64,000 bases of DNA from Strongylocentrotus purpuratus (GCF_000002235.5 NW_022145597.1:30572797-30636796), one strand, 5' to 3'; shown: positions 51,132-60,990, counted from the first letter of the stretch. Notes: generated from the letters alone by a model not told the origin. Numbers and translations: made by a program.

Positions 51132-51174
<43 letters not shown>
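51132..51174. repeat. Poly(C) tract of 43 bases
   Basis: An uninterrupted C run; the opposite strand is poly(G). The matching place in the left arm (49051-49066) is only a short G tract broken by T. The expansion is therefore specific to this arm. Confidence 0.95.
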
Positions 51175-51175
<1 letters not shown>

Positions 51176-51179
51176 CCCC

Positions 51180-51410
51180 CTCTCCATCCATCGTCCAGTT
51201 TATCTCTACCTCGGATGGCTGAACAGTACCCCCAGAGTCAAGGCAGAGAACACCCATAAAATAATGACTACCGGTACTCGATTTCCAAGCTTGAGTCCCC
51301 TCCTTGTAGAAAGTCACGTAACACTTCTGTTGTCCATTGTGAAATGAGCTCTCTCGTAGCATCTACGTTATCTTCTGATTCATGGGTCATAGTGTTCGAT
51401 GATGCTGCAA
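51180..51410 (-). pseudogene. Exon B of duplicated gene fragment, right copy
   Basis: On the minus strand a 3' splice site (CCCTTTTATTTATCAG) precedes GCAGCATCATCGAACAC. The first frame opens as AASSNTMTHESEDNVDATREL and runs to about TTEVLRDF. One extra T compared with the left copy then shifts the frame; the continuation YVTFYKEGTQAWKSS and FMGVLCLDSGGTVQPSEVEI is open in the next frame up to the G tract. Family not recognised. The complementary breaks in the two arms support an originally coding exon. Confidence 0.45.
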
Positions 51411-51494
51411 CTGATAAATAAAAGGGAAAAGAAAATCAAATTTAAGTTTGTGACCAAAGAACCCTCATCACTTCTTCAACACTAGATCATGTAG

Positions 51495-51873
51495 CAGACG
51501 TGTATGCAGGGGGGAGGGAGTTTCGGGGGTTGAACCCCCCCCCCCTCCTCCAATTTTGTTTAGACTATGTGTGTGTGTGTTTTTGAGGAACCCCCCCCCC
51601 CTCACTTTTTTAATAACAAAAATAAATTAAACATTTTTTGTGCTAAAGGGTGACCCAAAAAGGTGACCTTACCCCCCACCAACTGAACAAATATCGGTCT
51701 CCCAAATTTCATATTTTCGGGGAAAAAAAGAAGGAAAAAAAAAGGTGCTCTTACCACCCCCGGCTTATTCACCGGCTGGCCGAGTCGTTGTGAAATTGAC
51801 TGCGTGATTTTCAAATTTTACCCCCCCCCCCCCCCCCCCCCCTCCCCTCGAAAAAATCCTCCGTACGCCCCCG
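51495..51873. mobile_element. hAT-like miniature element with 8-bp target duplication
   Basis: This 379-bp block is present in the right arm but absent from the left. It is flanked by TCATGTAG on both sides (51487-51494 and 51874-51881). Its ends form degenerate inverted repeats: CAGACGTGTATGCAGG on the left and, reading in from the right, CGGGGGCGTACGGAGG (10 of 16 match). An 8-bp duplication and CAG-like ends are typical of hAT transposons. No transposase is present; the interior is C and G tracts plus AT-rich DNA. The insertion happened after the arm duplication, or was lost cleanly from the other arm. Confidence 0.72.
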
Positions 51874-52320
51874 TCATGTAGATCCTCAAGTAGAGCTCAT
51901 TGATATCAGACTATTATATTCAGATCCAGATCGAAAAAATCTATCGTTTTCATGGCCTCTTTTACTTTCTTAATCTTAGTCTTACATTTATAATTTCTAA
52001 TTGCAATCACTTTCTAGCCTAACTGTCGGCCATTCTAGTAGACCCTATTCCATTATCAATTATAGGATCTAGAAAGTCTATTCATATTTCATGAGACATA
52101 AATCTCATATTACTGTACATTTCTACCTAAAACACGAGACGAGTGTACTTGAGCAGCTTAAAAGACAATCAGTCTACTTAAAATGCACACACATTTGAAC
52201 ATACGGGACTAGATCTAGGCCTACATTTACTAAAGTTGGATCTCGGCCCACTCTCATTACGTCGTATTATCAGCTTTATTAGTCATAAAAATGAATAACC
52301 ACAAACTTTGGTTTTCTTAC

Positions 52321-52512
52321 CGTACAAATGATACTGGATTGGAAGAAAATCACTGCAGAATAGCGGACTATGTACAAGATTATGATGTTGATTCGATAAG
52401 AATCCCGTTGTTTGCAACAGGACAGCTGATCACGGCGAAGGTGAAAATGGACTAGAATTATGTCCCGGCATGCTTTGCGATGAAACAACCGTGAAGGCAC
52501 GTATTATTGGGG
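52321..52512 (-). pseudogene. Exon A of duplicated gene fragment, right copy
   Basis: On the minus strand this matches 48130-48317 and ends with TTTGTACG followed by GTAAGAAAACC. No coding frame is supported. The right border is set by the end of homology. Confidence 0.35.
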
Positions 52513-52692
52513 TTTTGTCCGATTTGAACGACGGTTTTGGAGGGTCAATGAATATTCATGAGCAATGACGTAAAAAATACGCCAACTACTGTTCGTTGAT
52601 TGGCCATCGACAAAACGTTTTATGTATTAGGTCATGCATAAACATTTTTTTCATTCCCAGAATTCCCTACGATTTGAGCACGAAAATGGCGG
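52513..52692. promoter_or_regulatory. Possible bidirectional promoter region
   Basis: This lies between the right-arm gene fragment (minus) and an exon-like block on plus. Visible sites: the palindrome ATGAATATTCAT, the CRE-like TGACGTAA, an inverted CCAAT box (GATTGGCC) and AAAATGGCGG (52683-52692). The last fits the YY1-type element often found at animal transcription starts. The role is inferred from motif clustering only. Confidence 0.35.
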
Positions 52693-52863
52693 TTGTATGA
52701 ACTGCGACTTTCAAGTTATTCAATTACGAACAATGAAACATTTTTCTTTTAAGTGAATTTCTATTATAATAGAAGTTTGTCAAGTACATCTTACTTCTTA
52801 GTGAAGCAGAAAATCTTCAGGCGAACATTGACATCGAAGTGATACCCTATGATATCAAGAAAA
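52693..52863 (+). other. Exon-like block 1 with 5' splice site
   Basis: The block ends with ATATCAAGAAAA followed by GTAAGTAAAG, a consensus 5' splice site. A frame EAENLQANIDIEVIPYDIKK is open at its end but has no ATG start. Joining it to the block at 54300 gives an early stop, so a coding role is not supported. It may be a non-coding first exon. Confidence 0.25.
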
Positions 52864-53323
52864 GTAAGTAAAGATCCATTTTGTTTGAAGGTCTCTGAAA
52901 TTATTGTGATGTGTTCGTCATTGCAGTGAGCGGCTCCCCGCATTGTCACAACGTATTACCCGGTTAACCCCCTACCCCATCCTCTTTTCTTTCTTCTGAC
53001 CAAAGAATATTAACTGATTGAATGAACTCTAATTTAAGTAATATTTTAGAAACAATCAGGATTTTACCGTAGGTTATTTCATTAGAGCGCATCTCATAAT
53101 TTTAAGTTCCGTTCATAGCTTGATTACCGATAGTAATCGGTCGTAGATGTGGATCTGTTGACGTTGTAGACTGCGCAAATGGCTCATTGCTAGTCCAAGC
53201 CGATGAGATCTCGTCGAGCAGAATGTGATTTTCAATCCGCCGGTGCTAGCCGGCTGAAACACCAAGAAGCGACTGCGTTTCCTGAGCTGGCGCGGCTATG
53301 ACTTTACAGTGTGTTAGTGTTAC

Positions 53324-54000
53324 AGTAAAGCCTAGATCTAGACTAGTATTCATAGCATATTCTAGCCTGAATTTTCTGTCTCTTTCGTTCGTTAGCCTCT
53401 GATTTGGGTAGGGTCGGCTCCTCTCTTTAGCCGACCCTACCCAAATCGGAGGCTAACGAACGAAAGAGACAGAAAAATTCGGGCTATGCAGGCCTAACTT
53501 TAGATCTAGCAGTTGCACTGTCTTAAGTAGATCTAGAAGTCTATAGAATTCTAGACCTAAACAGCATTTAACCCCGAATCTAGTATAGATCTAGGCCTAG
53601 ATCTAGGGCTAGATTCTAGGCCTAATGTACTCTAACAAAAAATTCTAAATAGATCTAAATGCCTGATGTAGATTTCCTCTAGATCTAGGTGGATCAATGT
53701 GGAAGTTTAATATGGAGGGGGGGGGGGGGGGGGGGGTGCACAATCATTCTGTGCCCCCTTTTTAAGATGTGGCATAGCCATAGGGACGGGTCTAGATCTA
53801 GGTCCAGAGCCACCTACTAATAATATTAAAAATAGGCAATTAGATCTAGATCTATAGCTTGTAGCAAAGACTTCCAAAGCCATGGGTTTAGGCTCGTTTT
53901 TGATTCACTAGACTAGACTAGTCGTGCACATGTGTCATTATTGTGATCCAGGTCCAGATTCAGCTTAGTTTGAATGTAGATCTAGGCTAGATCTACCAAC
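53324..54000. repeat. AGATCT/TAGGCCT-rich stretch
   Basis: TAGATCTAG, TAGGCCTAG and close relatives recur more than ten times in about 670 bp without a fixed period. It behaves like cryptic simple sequence, not a tandem array. A G tract lies at about 53717-53736. Confidence 0.6.
53365..53484. repeat. Near-perfect hairpin, 55-bp arms
   Basis: The left arm (53365-53419, starting GCCTGAATTTTCTGTC and ending GGGTAGGGTCGGCT) is complementary to the right arm (53429-53484) with only two or three differences. The loop is about 9 bases (CCTCTCTTT region). The size fits a foldback MITE or a long-stem precursor of small RNAs. Flanks show no clear target duplication. Confidence 0.9.
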
Positions 54001-54299
54001 GACAACAAAAACAAAACAAAAAAGGTGTCTCTCCCCCCCCCCCCCCCTCCCCACCTCCCACTTCCCCTGATTTCGCTCTTAGTTATGTCATTGTGCCTTG
54101 TTTGAAATAATTAGTTTATTTTCAGGATTTTATGCCACTCCTTAGTTTTATGTTGGTGAGAATTCTGGATCCAACCCTACATATGACATGGATATTTCTT
54201 TCTCTAAAGGACATGAACAAAGTTATAAACAGATAACTTATGCATGCATTATGATATTAGCAGGAACCTTACTAAGTTTCTGTTTTCTTTTAATTGTAG

Positions 54300-54421
54300 A
54301 TGCTATGGAACAAAGAAGCAGATAATGATCACAGAAGTGCAACAAAGAGCACCAGGACCTGATCAACAAATGTATCTAATCAGGAACAGGACACCTAAGA
54401 CCTAAGTTGAACTTTGGCAAG
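54300..54421 (+). other. Exon-like block 2
   Basis: A strong 3' splice site (TTCTGTTTTCTTTTAATTGTAG) ends at 54299 and a 5' splice site (CAAG then GTATGT) follows 54421. All three frames contain stops. It could be an internal exon of a non-coding transcript or untranslated region. Confidence 0.3.
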
Positions 54422-54458
54422 GTATGTTTGTATGAAGTTCGAAAATATTCAGGCTGTA

Positions 54459-55232
54459 GAGTAAAGTACCCGGTAATCGGTCAGCTCCGGTTTTCGGCCA
54501 ATTGGTTGGATACATGGTAAAATCACTTTAAAATACATCGCATAATAGCATAACACATATCCCACACATACCATACCATGCCAGTGTCACTGAAGAACCA
54601 CATTTGCAATGAAAAATATATCCTAAAATATCACATTTTAGCGATGTAATCGGCGGTCCCGCTACCCAAATCTGAAAAATCGAGTTTCTTACGCGTGTAT
54701 GTAAGAAATATGGGTACCATAAAATGAGCTTTATTTCAAGTATTTTTCAGATATAGAGCCCGATTTTGTGCTGGTCGCAAGCTCAAAAGTATCTCATCGC
54801 ATGTATTAAATCAATGCAGCCGCACACCGCGACGCACACACGATATGTCTGTCTAATTCAGATTCCAACTTCCGATCACCGCTGTGCCTGTATTCGGTCA
54901 GGCGAGCACCCGGGAGCTCCGGCGTGGGATACCTGCTCCGCCCGCTTGTGCTATACATCAGCGCAGAAACGCACGGCGCGCGCGAGCGCTTCCTATTGAC
55001 TTTGTACATGCGGCCGTAAACTGAAACGCTCGGCCGATAACCGGCTCCAAAACAGTGAAAATTGAAATGAATATTGTCATGGCAATTCGTGATTTTTTTT
55101 GGGATTCTTTTTTTGTTTAAATAATAATAATATTTGCTTCATGATTTGAACAAGAAATGATAATAAATAGGAAGTAAAGAGTCCAATAAATAGGATTTTG
55201 TCTTAAGTGGCCGAAAACCGGGTACTTTACTC
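54459..55232. mobile_element. Non-autonomous DNA element with TA flanks
   Basis: The left end reads GAGTAAAGTACCCGG and, after a 17-bp insertion-like stretch, TTTTCGGCCA. The right end is the complement of GAGTAAAGTACCCGG joined directly to TTTTCGGCCA. Both ends are flanked by TA (54457-54458, 55233-55234), as for Tc1/mariner-type insertions. The 774-bp interior has no transposase; it includes a GC-rich patch (near 54960-55050) with GCGCGCGCGAGCGC. Confidence 0.7.
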
Positions 55233-55356
55233 TATATTATCTAAGCCCATGCGAACACCACACTCGACTTGGACTATATACAAAGATTTGGGGAACTGTC
55301 ATCTTGTGTTGCATTATATCTTGTAATTCTCAATTATTCTCTAGCTTTTTATTTAG

Positions 55357-55417
55357 GTGACAAACTATGGTGTTGCTACAGTTTATTCTCTCAGCATATT
55401 AAAAGATGTACTCAAAG
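55357..55417 (+). other. Exon-like block 3
   Basis: 61 bp between a 3' splice signal (TCTAGCTTTTTATTTAG) and a 5' splice signal (CAAAG then GTACTT). Weak on its own; listed because it lies downstream of two similar blocks on the same strand. Confidence 0.2.
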
Positions 55418-55628
55418 GTACTTTTCCTAAATATTACATTATATCTAACAAACTTTTGTTCACAAAAGTCTAGCAAATAATAACTTAAAATAAATTGGAA
55501 ATTACTTTTAAAATAATTGGAAATACATTTAAACCTTTACTCTTCTCTTCAAAAAAGGCCCTATCAGATAGACATAAGTTTATCATTTTTTAATAAAATT
55601 AAAATGCAACACCACTTGTAATCTTTAG

Positions 55629-57227
55629 TATAGGATTTCTCGGTCACTTTCGTAAGTTGGCCACACAAATTCATTTTATGTTCATTCAATTTCGCCGATT
55701 CTGTCACCGCAGCTGTTATTTTTCGTTCAAATTCGTTTTTTAGCATTTAAATTCCTAAAACGATCATTCAAAAACATTTCATTTTCATTCGAATTAAAAC
55801 GTGTTTCTTTTTCGTAAAATTTTCATTCAATTTAAAGCGGAACGATTCGCGATTACGTAATAGCGTCTTCCGTGAATTCAAATTCGTTTCTTTGCATACA
55901 GTTTCACACGTTTTGCAGACAAATTAAACATGTAAATCTTACCCAGTATGATTATATAGAACCCCGCAAGCTTAGTTCCATGCTAAATCCATTTCAAATT
56001 GTATGGGTTGGTAAGCAACAAACATGTTATTTGTCCTCACTATGGGTGTATAATTATGTATACCCTCTAAATCATCACCATTTAGCAACTGAACGATCAT
56101 GTGTTAAGTAGATAAAAACCTAGCCACATCAATATAGAATAAGCATGGAACTATAAGCAAGAGTGTCTTTTTATGAATATGCAATGATATAAGTGCATGC
56201 ATAGTGTGTGTTTACAGACTACGGTTGTATTTATTGGAGTGGCGTACCATAATGGTGGGGGGGGGGGGCAGGTATAAATGCTCTATACATTGATTTATTT
56301 GTAATGTTTTTTTTTTTTTTTTTTTGGATAATTTATTCGATGTTCGTAATATCTTTGAAGCCATTTATATTTGTGTTATTATATTTAGTCTGTATTGAAC
56401 ATGTTAAGAACAATCTATGAGTATCAGTTAAATCACACTCATAATCACATCAAAATCTGAATCACCATCACACTGAATCACAATCACGATCGTGATCACA
56501 GTCACAATTACCATCTCAGTCACAATCGTAATCACCATCTCAATTACAATCACGATCACGCTACACAATCATTAATGAGTTTGATACATTGTATTCTCAC
56601 TGCGCGCACATCTCAATAACTCATGTCATGTGGACATAAACTAAAGAATACACGTATACAATATGAAATCTTGATTTGGTTATAATGTTAATGATCATAG
56701 TTACATCATGCATTACATTACCATGTTCGTCTACGTAATATCACTTCCAAAAGATGACCGAGTACGATAAAGTCCGTGATGAGAACATCAGTAAGATGAT
56801 GTCCAATCTTATATCTAGAGTTGTTTAACCCTCTACATGTTGACGGGCAAGACATCTAGGCATGTTATATAACTCATTTGTTTAATTTAGATGAGAAACA
56901 TGTGCATATACCATGTTTACCATAGGTTTCTAAATATAGGCGAATATGAATGAAAACTTTGTTATTTAGAATGACCCAAAGTGAAATTGAATGGTACGGA
57001 CGTCCGATTTGCCATTGTTGACGAAAATGAATGCAAACTGCGCATTTGTAAGCGGTTGTTAAATTGAACGAAAAAAGTGCTAAATCCATTGACCGAATAA
57101 GTAAATCAAATGAAAAAAGTGTTATTTTGAATGTAATTAACACGCCGGCAGCTTTATTTCGCGAATTTGAATGAACTTTGTATCAAAACGAATGAAAAGC
57201 TTACGAAAGTGACCGAGAAATCCTATA
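55629..57227. mobile_element. 1.6-kb non-autonomous DNA element, TTAG flanks
   Basis: The ends are inverted repeats: TATAGGATTTCTCGGTCACT continuing to TTCGTAAG on the left, and its complement at the right end (57200-57227). Looser similarity, rich in ATTCATTC/AAATTCG words, extends inward. TTAG lies directly outside both ends (55625-55628, 57228-57231). There is no transposase frame; the interior holds a G tract (56258-56267), a T tract (56308-56325) and a degenerate AATCAC repeat. Superfamily not assigned; a 4-bp TTAG duplication is the main clue. Confidence 0.75.
56430..56575 (+). repeat. Degenerate AATCAC hexamer microsatellite
   Basis: Runs of AATCAC, CATCTC, GATCAC and TCACAATC alternate in about 145 bp, with a central CACGATCGTGATCAC palindrome. 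It lies inside the 1.6-kb element. Confidence 0.7.
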
Positions 57228-57500
57228 TTAGTTCATCTTCGTGAAAGGCTACAACGCCTTTTGAAGATTACCAGAAGAATAAGAAGAAGATATATCGAGG
57301 ATCATGAAAGTAATCATATCTTCTTTTAAATGCGTGTACATGGAATATAGTTTTTTGATATTTAATCTTAAGTCAAGTTCTGACAAAAATATTAGGGATG
57401 CTGTACTGGATAGTAAATTGAAGGGGGGGGGGGGGGTTATAAAATTATGTAGTTCAATAGTAATACTGTAGTAATATAATTATACACTATCGCTCATAAA

Positions 57501-57654
57501 GTTGGAATATTTTTGTTTTACCCTAATTTATGGAATTATTTTAAATATAATTTAAAAATAATAGATCTAAATAATAATATACATTCTCAGATCTTATTTT
57601 TAAATTATTTATAAAATAATTCCATAAATTGGGGTAAAACAAAAATATTCCAAC
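57501..57654. mobile_element. 154-bp palindromic MITE
   Basis: Arms of about 42 bp (GTTGGAATATTTTTGTTTTA at the left, its complement ending at 57654) are nearly perfect; one base differs (ACCCTAATTT against ACCCCAATTT). The AT-rich centre also folds. The sequence just before the left arm (CACTATCGCTCATAAA) suggests the true end may lie further out, in mariner style. Confidence 0.85.
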
Positions 57655-58844
57655 TAATAGTAACAATAATGACAATGATCATGATAATAGTAGTAATAAT
57701 AATGATAATACAGATAGTAGTAAAAACAACAACAATAATGTCCAATGTAAGATAAAGTACTCATAAAACTCAGTATATACCTGTTCTTTACATAATAAAA
57801 TAGCATGTTGATATTATTGAATATTTTTTTCAAAATCTACAGTAAACTTTTACAACTGAAAAATTTGAATTCAAGAGACAGCCCCCCCCCCCCCCCCCCC
57901 CCCCCCCCCATCCATTTGCCATCCTTTTGTTGATGTCATGTTGGATTTAAAAAGATCTTTATAGAAACAAAAAAAAATAAAAAAAAATAAATGAGTTCAT
58001 AAATGTTAATAAATTAGTTGATACTGCTTAATTCTGTTCTTTTCATTTTCTTATTTTGTGAAATATATGTGATGATGCTGGTGATTATGATGATGTAGGC
58101 ACTCTGTAATGATAATGCTGTATGACTGAGGTGAGATGGGGTCTGATGCAGTCTTGTGTAGAATTGAGTATGGTGTTCGACCTTTTGATGTTTGTTTATA
58201 TCTGGTATCAGCGAGATAGATTTAACCATCTTTCCTAATGAGAGAAAGTGGAAATGTAACAAGAGAGTGGGCAAGACTAATGTATAAATACAGTATAAAA
58301 AATGGTTTACAATAAAGATGAGGGGGGGGGGGGGGGGGTTAAATAAAGAATAAGTCAATGCCAAAATGATGAAAGCATATAGGTAATTGGGGTGTGGATG
58401 GGGGAGGGAGGTTAATAGAGCCTATGGAAATGTCAATATTGGAAGGGGTCCCTGTATTGAAAATGTTACTGTTGGGGGGGGGGGGGGGCAAATTTCCCCA
58501 AAATCAGTGACGACGAATGCAAAAATTTAAATTTCATTGGGGATGGGGCACAATATGAAGAACATTGAAGTCGAGGTAAGAATGATTCATTATTTGGACA
58601 CTTAAAATATTAATATATCACTTGTTAAGTCGGCTAAATGATCAGTGCAGTTTTTCTGATTTAAAAACTATTTAAGTTAATAAAAAAAAAAAAAAAAAGG
58701 GGTAAAAAATGAATTGAGGTACAACAGTGAAATGGGGTCATTATTTTTGCCTTTTAACTGAACTGAATTTTTAAAAATGTACTTTCCATCCTGGTGACAG
58801 TGAAGTTTGTGGCCCTAACTAAGTCAACCATTTAAAAGTTTATT

Positions 58845-58877
<33 letters not shown>

Positions 58878-58984
58878 CACACACACCTCCACAACTCTGC
58901 ATGACCTTTGTTCTACATTTATCCGGCCCAATTATAGCCTTTAGTCAAGGCACTCGTGCTGTATTTCCCTAAACGCGCCTGAAT
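57655..58984. other. Non-coding AT-rich region with homopolymers
   Basis: Nothing coding recognised. Contains AATAAT/ATAGTAG simple repeats (57655-57740), a C tract of about 28 bases (57882-57909), G tracts (58322-58338, 58475-58488), an A tract (58681-58698) and a C tract of about 29 bases followed by CACACA (58847-58886). A 116-codon minus-strand frame at 58014-58364 crosses a G tract and has biased, low-complexity composition; it is not called as a gene. Confidence 0.6.
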
Positions 58985-59162
58985 ACATAGACTAATCGCG
59001 CGACGACTGTGATCTGTGGGACGAGGTGCGTCAGCAGCTCGGCCTTTACTAACCTGAGTGGTTGTTGTAGTTTATTTCTTTTGTTTTGTATTATATTTCC
59101 GCTCCCGAATCAGGAGATAATTAGATGCAAAGTATCTTACCAGAAAACCGGCCAAACCGCCC

Positions 59163-59228
59163 CTTCCAATCCGACGCACCAATCAGAGTAGACGATTCGA
59201 GAAAACTTCATGCATATTCATTATCAAC
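59163..59228 (+). promoter_or_regulatory. CCAAT boxes ahead of the helicase fragment
   Basis: Two CCAAT motifs (59166-59170 and CCAATCAG at 59179-59186), the second an NF-Y-type site, lie 43-63 bp upstream of the ATG at 59229, with TGCATATTCATTATC between. Consistent with a promoter or first-exon leader of the helicase; no mapped start. Confidence 0.35.
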
Positions 59229-59430
59229 ATGTATAATCATAAATACATTTTTGAGCGGTTACAGAACGACGAAGGAGATCTCTTATCAAAGAGCCTTGAA
59301 TATGCGGTCGAAAGGTTGAAATTATCATCTTTTAAGGAGTTACAATCAAAAGCTATAAAATCAGCAGTGAAAGGGGAAGATGTATTTGTTAATCTTCCAA
59401 CGGGTTATGGCAAATCTGCGATTTTCAAGC
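59229..59430 (+). pseudogene. RecQ-like helicase, N-terminal fragment (disrupted)
   Basis: From the ATG at 59229 the frame reads a RecQ-type start: residues 33-45 (LSSFKELQSKAIK) match the Q-motif region, and residues 55-64 (NLPTGYGKSA) are helicase motif I, the Walker A loop that binds ATP. Similarity stops at AIFK; the next residues come from the flank and the palindromic element starting at 59454, and the frame ends at 59501. Motifs Ia to VI (DEAH box, helicase C domain) are not seen in the window. This is either the first exon of a gene whose continuation lies beyond the right edge, or a broken copy. RecQ family members unwind DNA in repair; related copies also spread as repetitive genes in invertebrates. 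Confidence 0.72.
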
Positions 59431-59538
59431 CATTTCACTCCCAAGACGAAAATCCAATTGAATCCCCATTGAATGTCCCCATTGAATCCAATTTGGAGTA
59501 AATGGAAAGTGAAACAATGGGTACCCATTGAAACCAAT

Positions 59539-59619
59539 GGGGACCAATTGCCAATTGGTTCCAATGGGGACCAATTGCCAATTGGTTCCAATGGGGACCA
59601 ATTGCCAATTGGTTTCAAT
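59539..59619. repeat. Three tandem 27-bp repeats, more copies downstream
   Basis: Monomer GGGGACCAATTGCCAATTGG plus TTCCAAT at 59539, 59566 and 59593; a further pair near 59656-59710. Each monomer holds overlapping CCAATTGCCAATTGG palindromes. All six frames are open through it, which creates spurious IGNWSPLEP-like frames. Confidence 0.9.
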
Positions 59620-60139
59620 GGGTACCCATTGTTTCACTTTCCATTTACTCCAAATTGGGGACCAATTGCCAATTGGTTCCAATGGGGACCAATCGCCAAT
59701 TGGTTTCAATGGGTACCCATTGTTTCACTTTCCATTTACTCCAAATTGCCAATTGGTATTGAATTGGGATTCAATGGGGGCATTCAATGGGGATTTTTTT
59801 TTTTTTTTTAAGGTCAGTTTTTATTCTTTTCTCTCTTGAAACAAATTATAATCATAGTACAAATTACAATCATCATATGTAACTCTCACTGCAAATGTGA
59901 TGACATTATAAATCAGTATAAATGTTTGTCTTACAAACGGCTTCAAAAGAAACTTACATAGTTAGTTCCTATACATCATATTTGAAACAAAAATTCATAT
60001 TTTCAAAGAAAACATATGCAGTTGTATAATCCAATTTTTTTTTGTTTTAACAATGTAGCAACTTATACTTCTTTTTATACTGTTGTCCTGAGAGAAAAGT
60101 TTTCTCTTTTTGTTAACCCTACCCTACCCGACCTTTCCC

Positions 60140-60790
60140 TTATCCCCATCCCCCCCACCCCCTCTTAACCGGTGGACGACTGGCTCTGGGTTCCATTATT
60201 GTTTGTCTAATACTCGGGTTTTCCCATTTAGAAAAATGAATAGTGAGAGTTCCCCTCATTGCTGCCAATTTCCTTTCTTCTACTTTATCCCCTATTATAC
60301 TATTCTTTATTTCATTAAAAGAGGGTGATTTTTTAAGTTCTCTATTTCTATAAATCAGATATTTAACAAGAATTAAAACATGATTCATTAATTGATATTT
60401 TCCTTTATTTCTCTCCTCTTTCCCATACAGAATTTCCTCCAAACTACAGTTATGTATTTCAAAGTCTAAAAATCTCGTGCACATTTCCCACACTGATTGT
60501 GCAAATTCACAAGTATAGAATAAATGTTTATATGTTTCTTCATCTTTTTCGCAAAATGAGCATAAGTTAGTCGAGACAAGACCAAAACGGAAGAGGTGAT
60601 GGTTTGTATATAATATATTATGTATAAGTTTGAACTGAAACTCTCTTAATCGACTGTTAAGTGTACACTGTCTTAGTCTTAAAAATATGTTTTCTATTTC
60701 CTTACAGGAAAAACCATAGTTCCTTCCAATTGTCTCAAAAACCAAAGGTTTAAAATCATCTTTATTAATTGTACATAAATTTGTTTTGAT
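60140..60790 (-). pseudogene. LINE ORF2, C-terminal zinc-finger fragment
   Basis: Enters as NLCTINKDDFKPLVFETIGR and carries a zf-RVT-type motif: FCEKDEETYKHLFYTCEFAQ with two Cys, a His and a Cys in CCHC order. The C-terminal end (RQTIMEPRASRPPVKRG) is the natural end of ORF2. The segment is a common tail in plant and animal non-LTR ORF2 proteins and is thought to bind RNA. Confidence 0.85.
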
Positions 60791-60793
60791 TTT

Positions 60794-60990
60794 AAATCAG
60801 CTATATTAGTTGTTTTCTTCCCCAAAGTGAAATCAGTTCCAGAATTATTTTTTTCTTCTCCCTTTCTAAAATTATTTTTCCAACAAACTGGTAAACAGGC
60901 ATAAAAGTGCTTGATCTTTTCAATTTCATTTACTTCAACACCTAAATCGATAAAATGCCTGTCACTTTTTAGTTTACCTTGTTTTCCAGA
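60794..60990 (-). pseudogene. LINE ORF2, third-frame fragment
   Basis: Reads GKQGKLKSDRHFIDLGVEVN and goes on through HFYACLPVCWKNNF to KKTTNIADLK. It links the fragments on either side, showing that the original protein was continuous. A one-base loss in an A run near 60793 shifts it into the last frame. Confidence 0.75.

Larger units (their letters stand above)
51001..52512 (-). repeat. Right arm of the large inverted duplication
   Basis: Inverted copy of 48128-49171. It is longer because of a 379-bp mobile insertion (51495-51873) and an expanded C tract (51132-51174). The outer edge is near CCGTGAAGGCACG, which pairs with CGTCCTTCACGG on the left. Confidence 0.88.

Noticed and set aside
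52693..54421. Coding gene formed by splicing 52863 to 54300
   Set aside because: With the GT and AG sites that are actually present, the joined frame hits a stop after eight codons. Only a non-GT donor would keep it open.
58014..58364. 116-codon minus-strand frame
   Set aside because: It includes a poly(G) tract read as proline, lacks any domain, and has the composition of AT-rich intergenic DNA.
59361..59709. Minus- and plus-strand frames with IGNWSPLEP / IGSNGDQLP repeats
   Set aside because: These are translations of the 27-bp repeats, whose period is a multiple of three.
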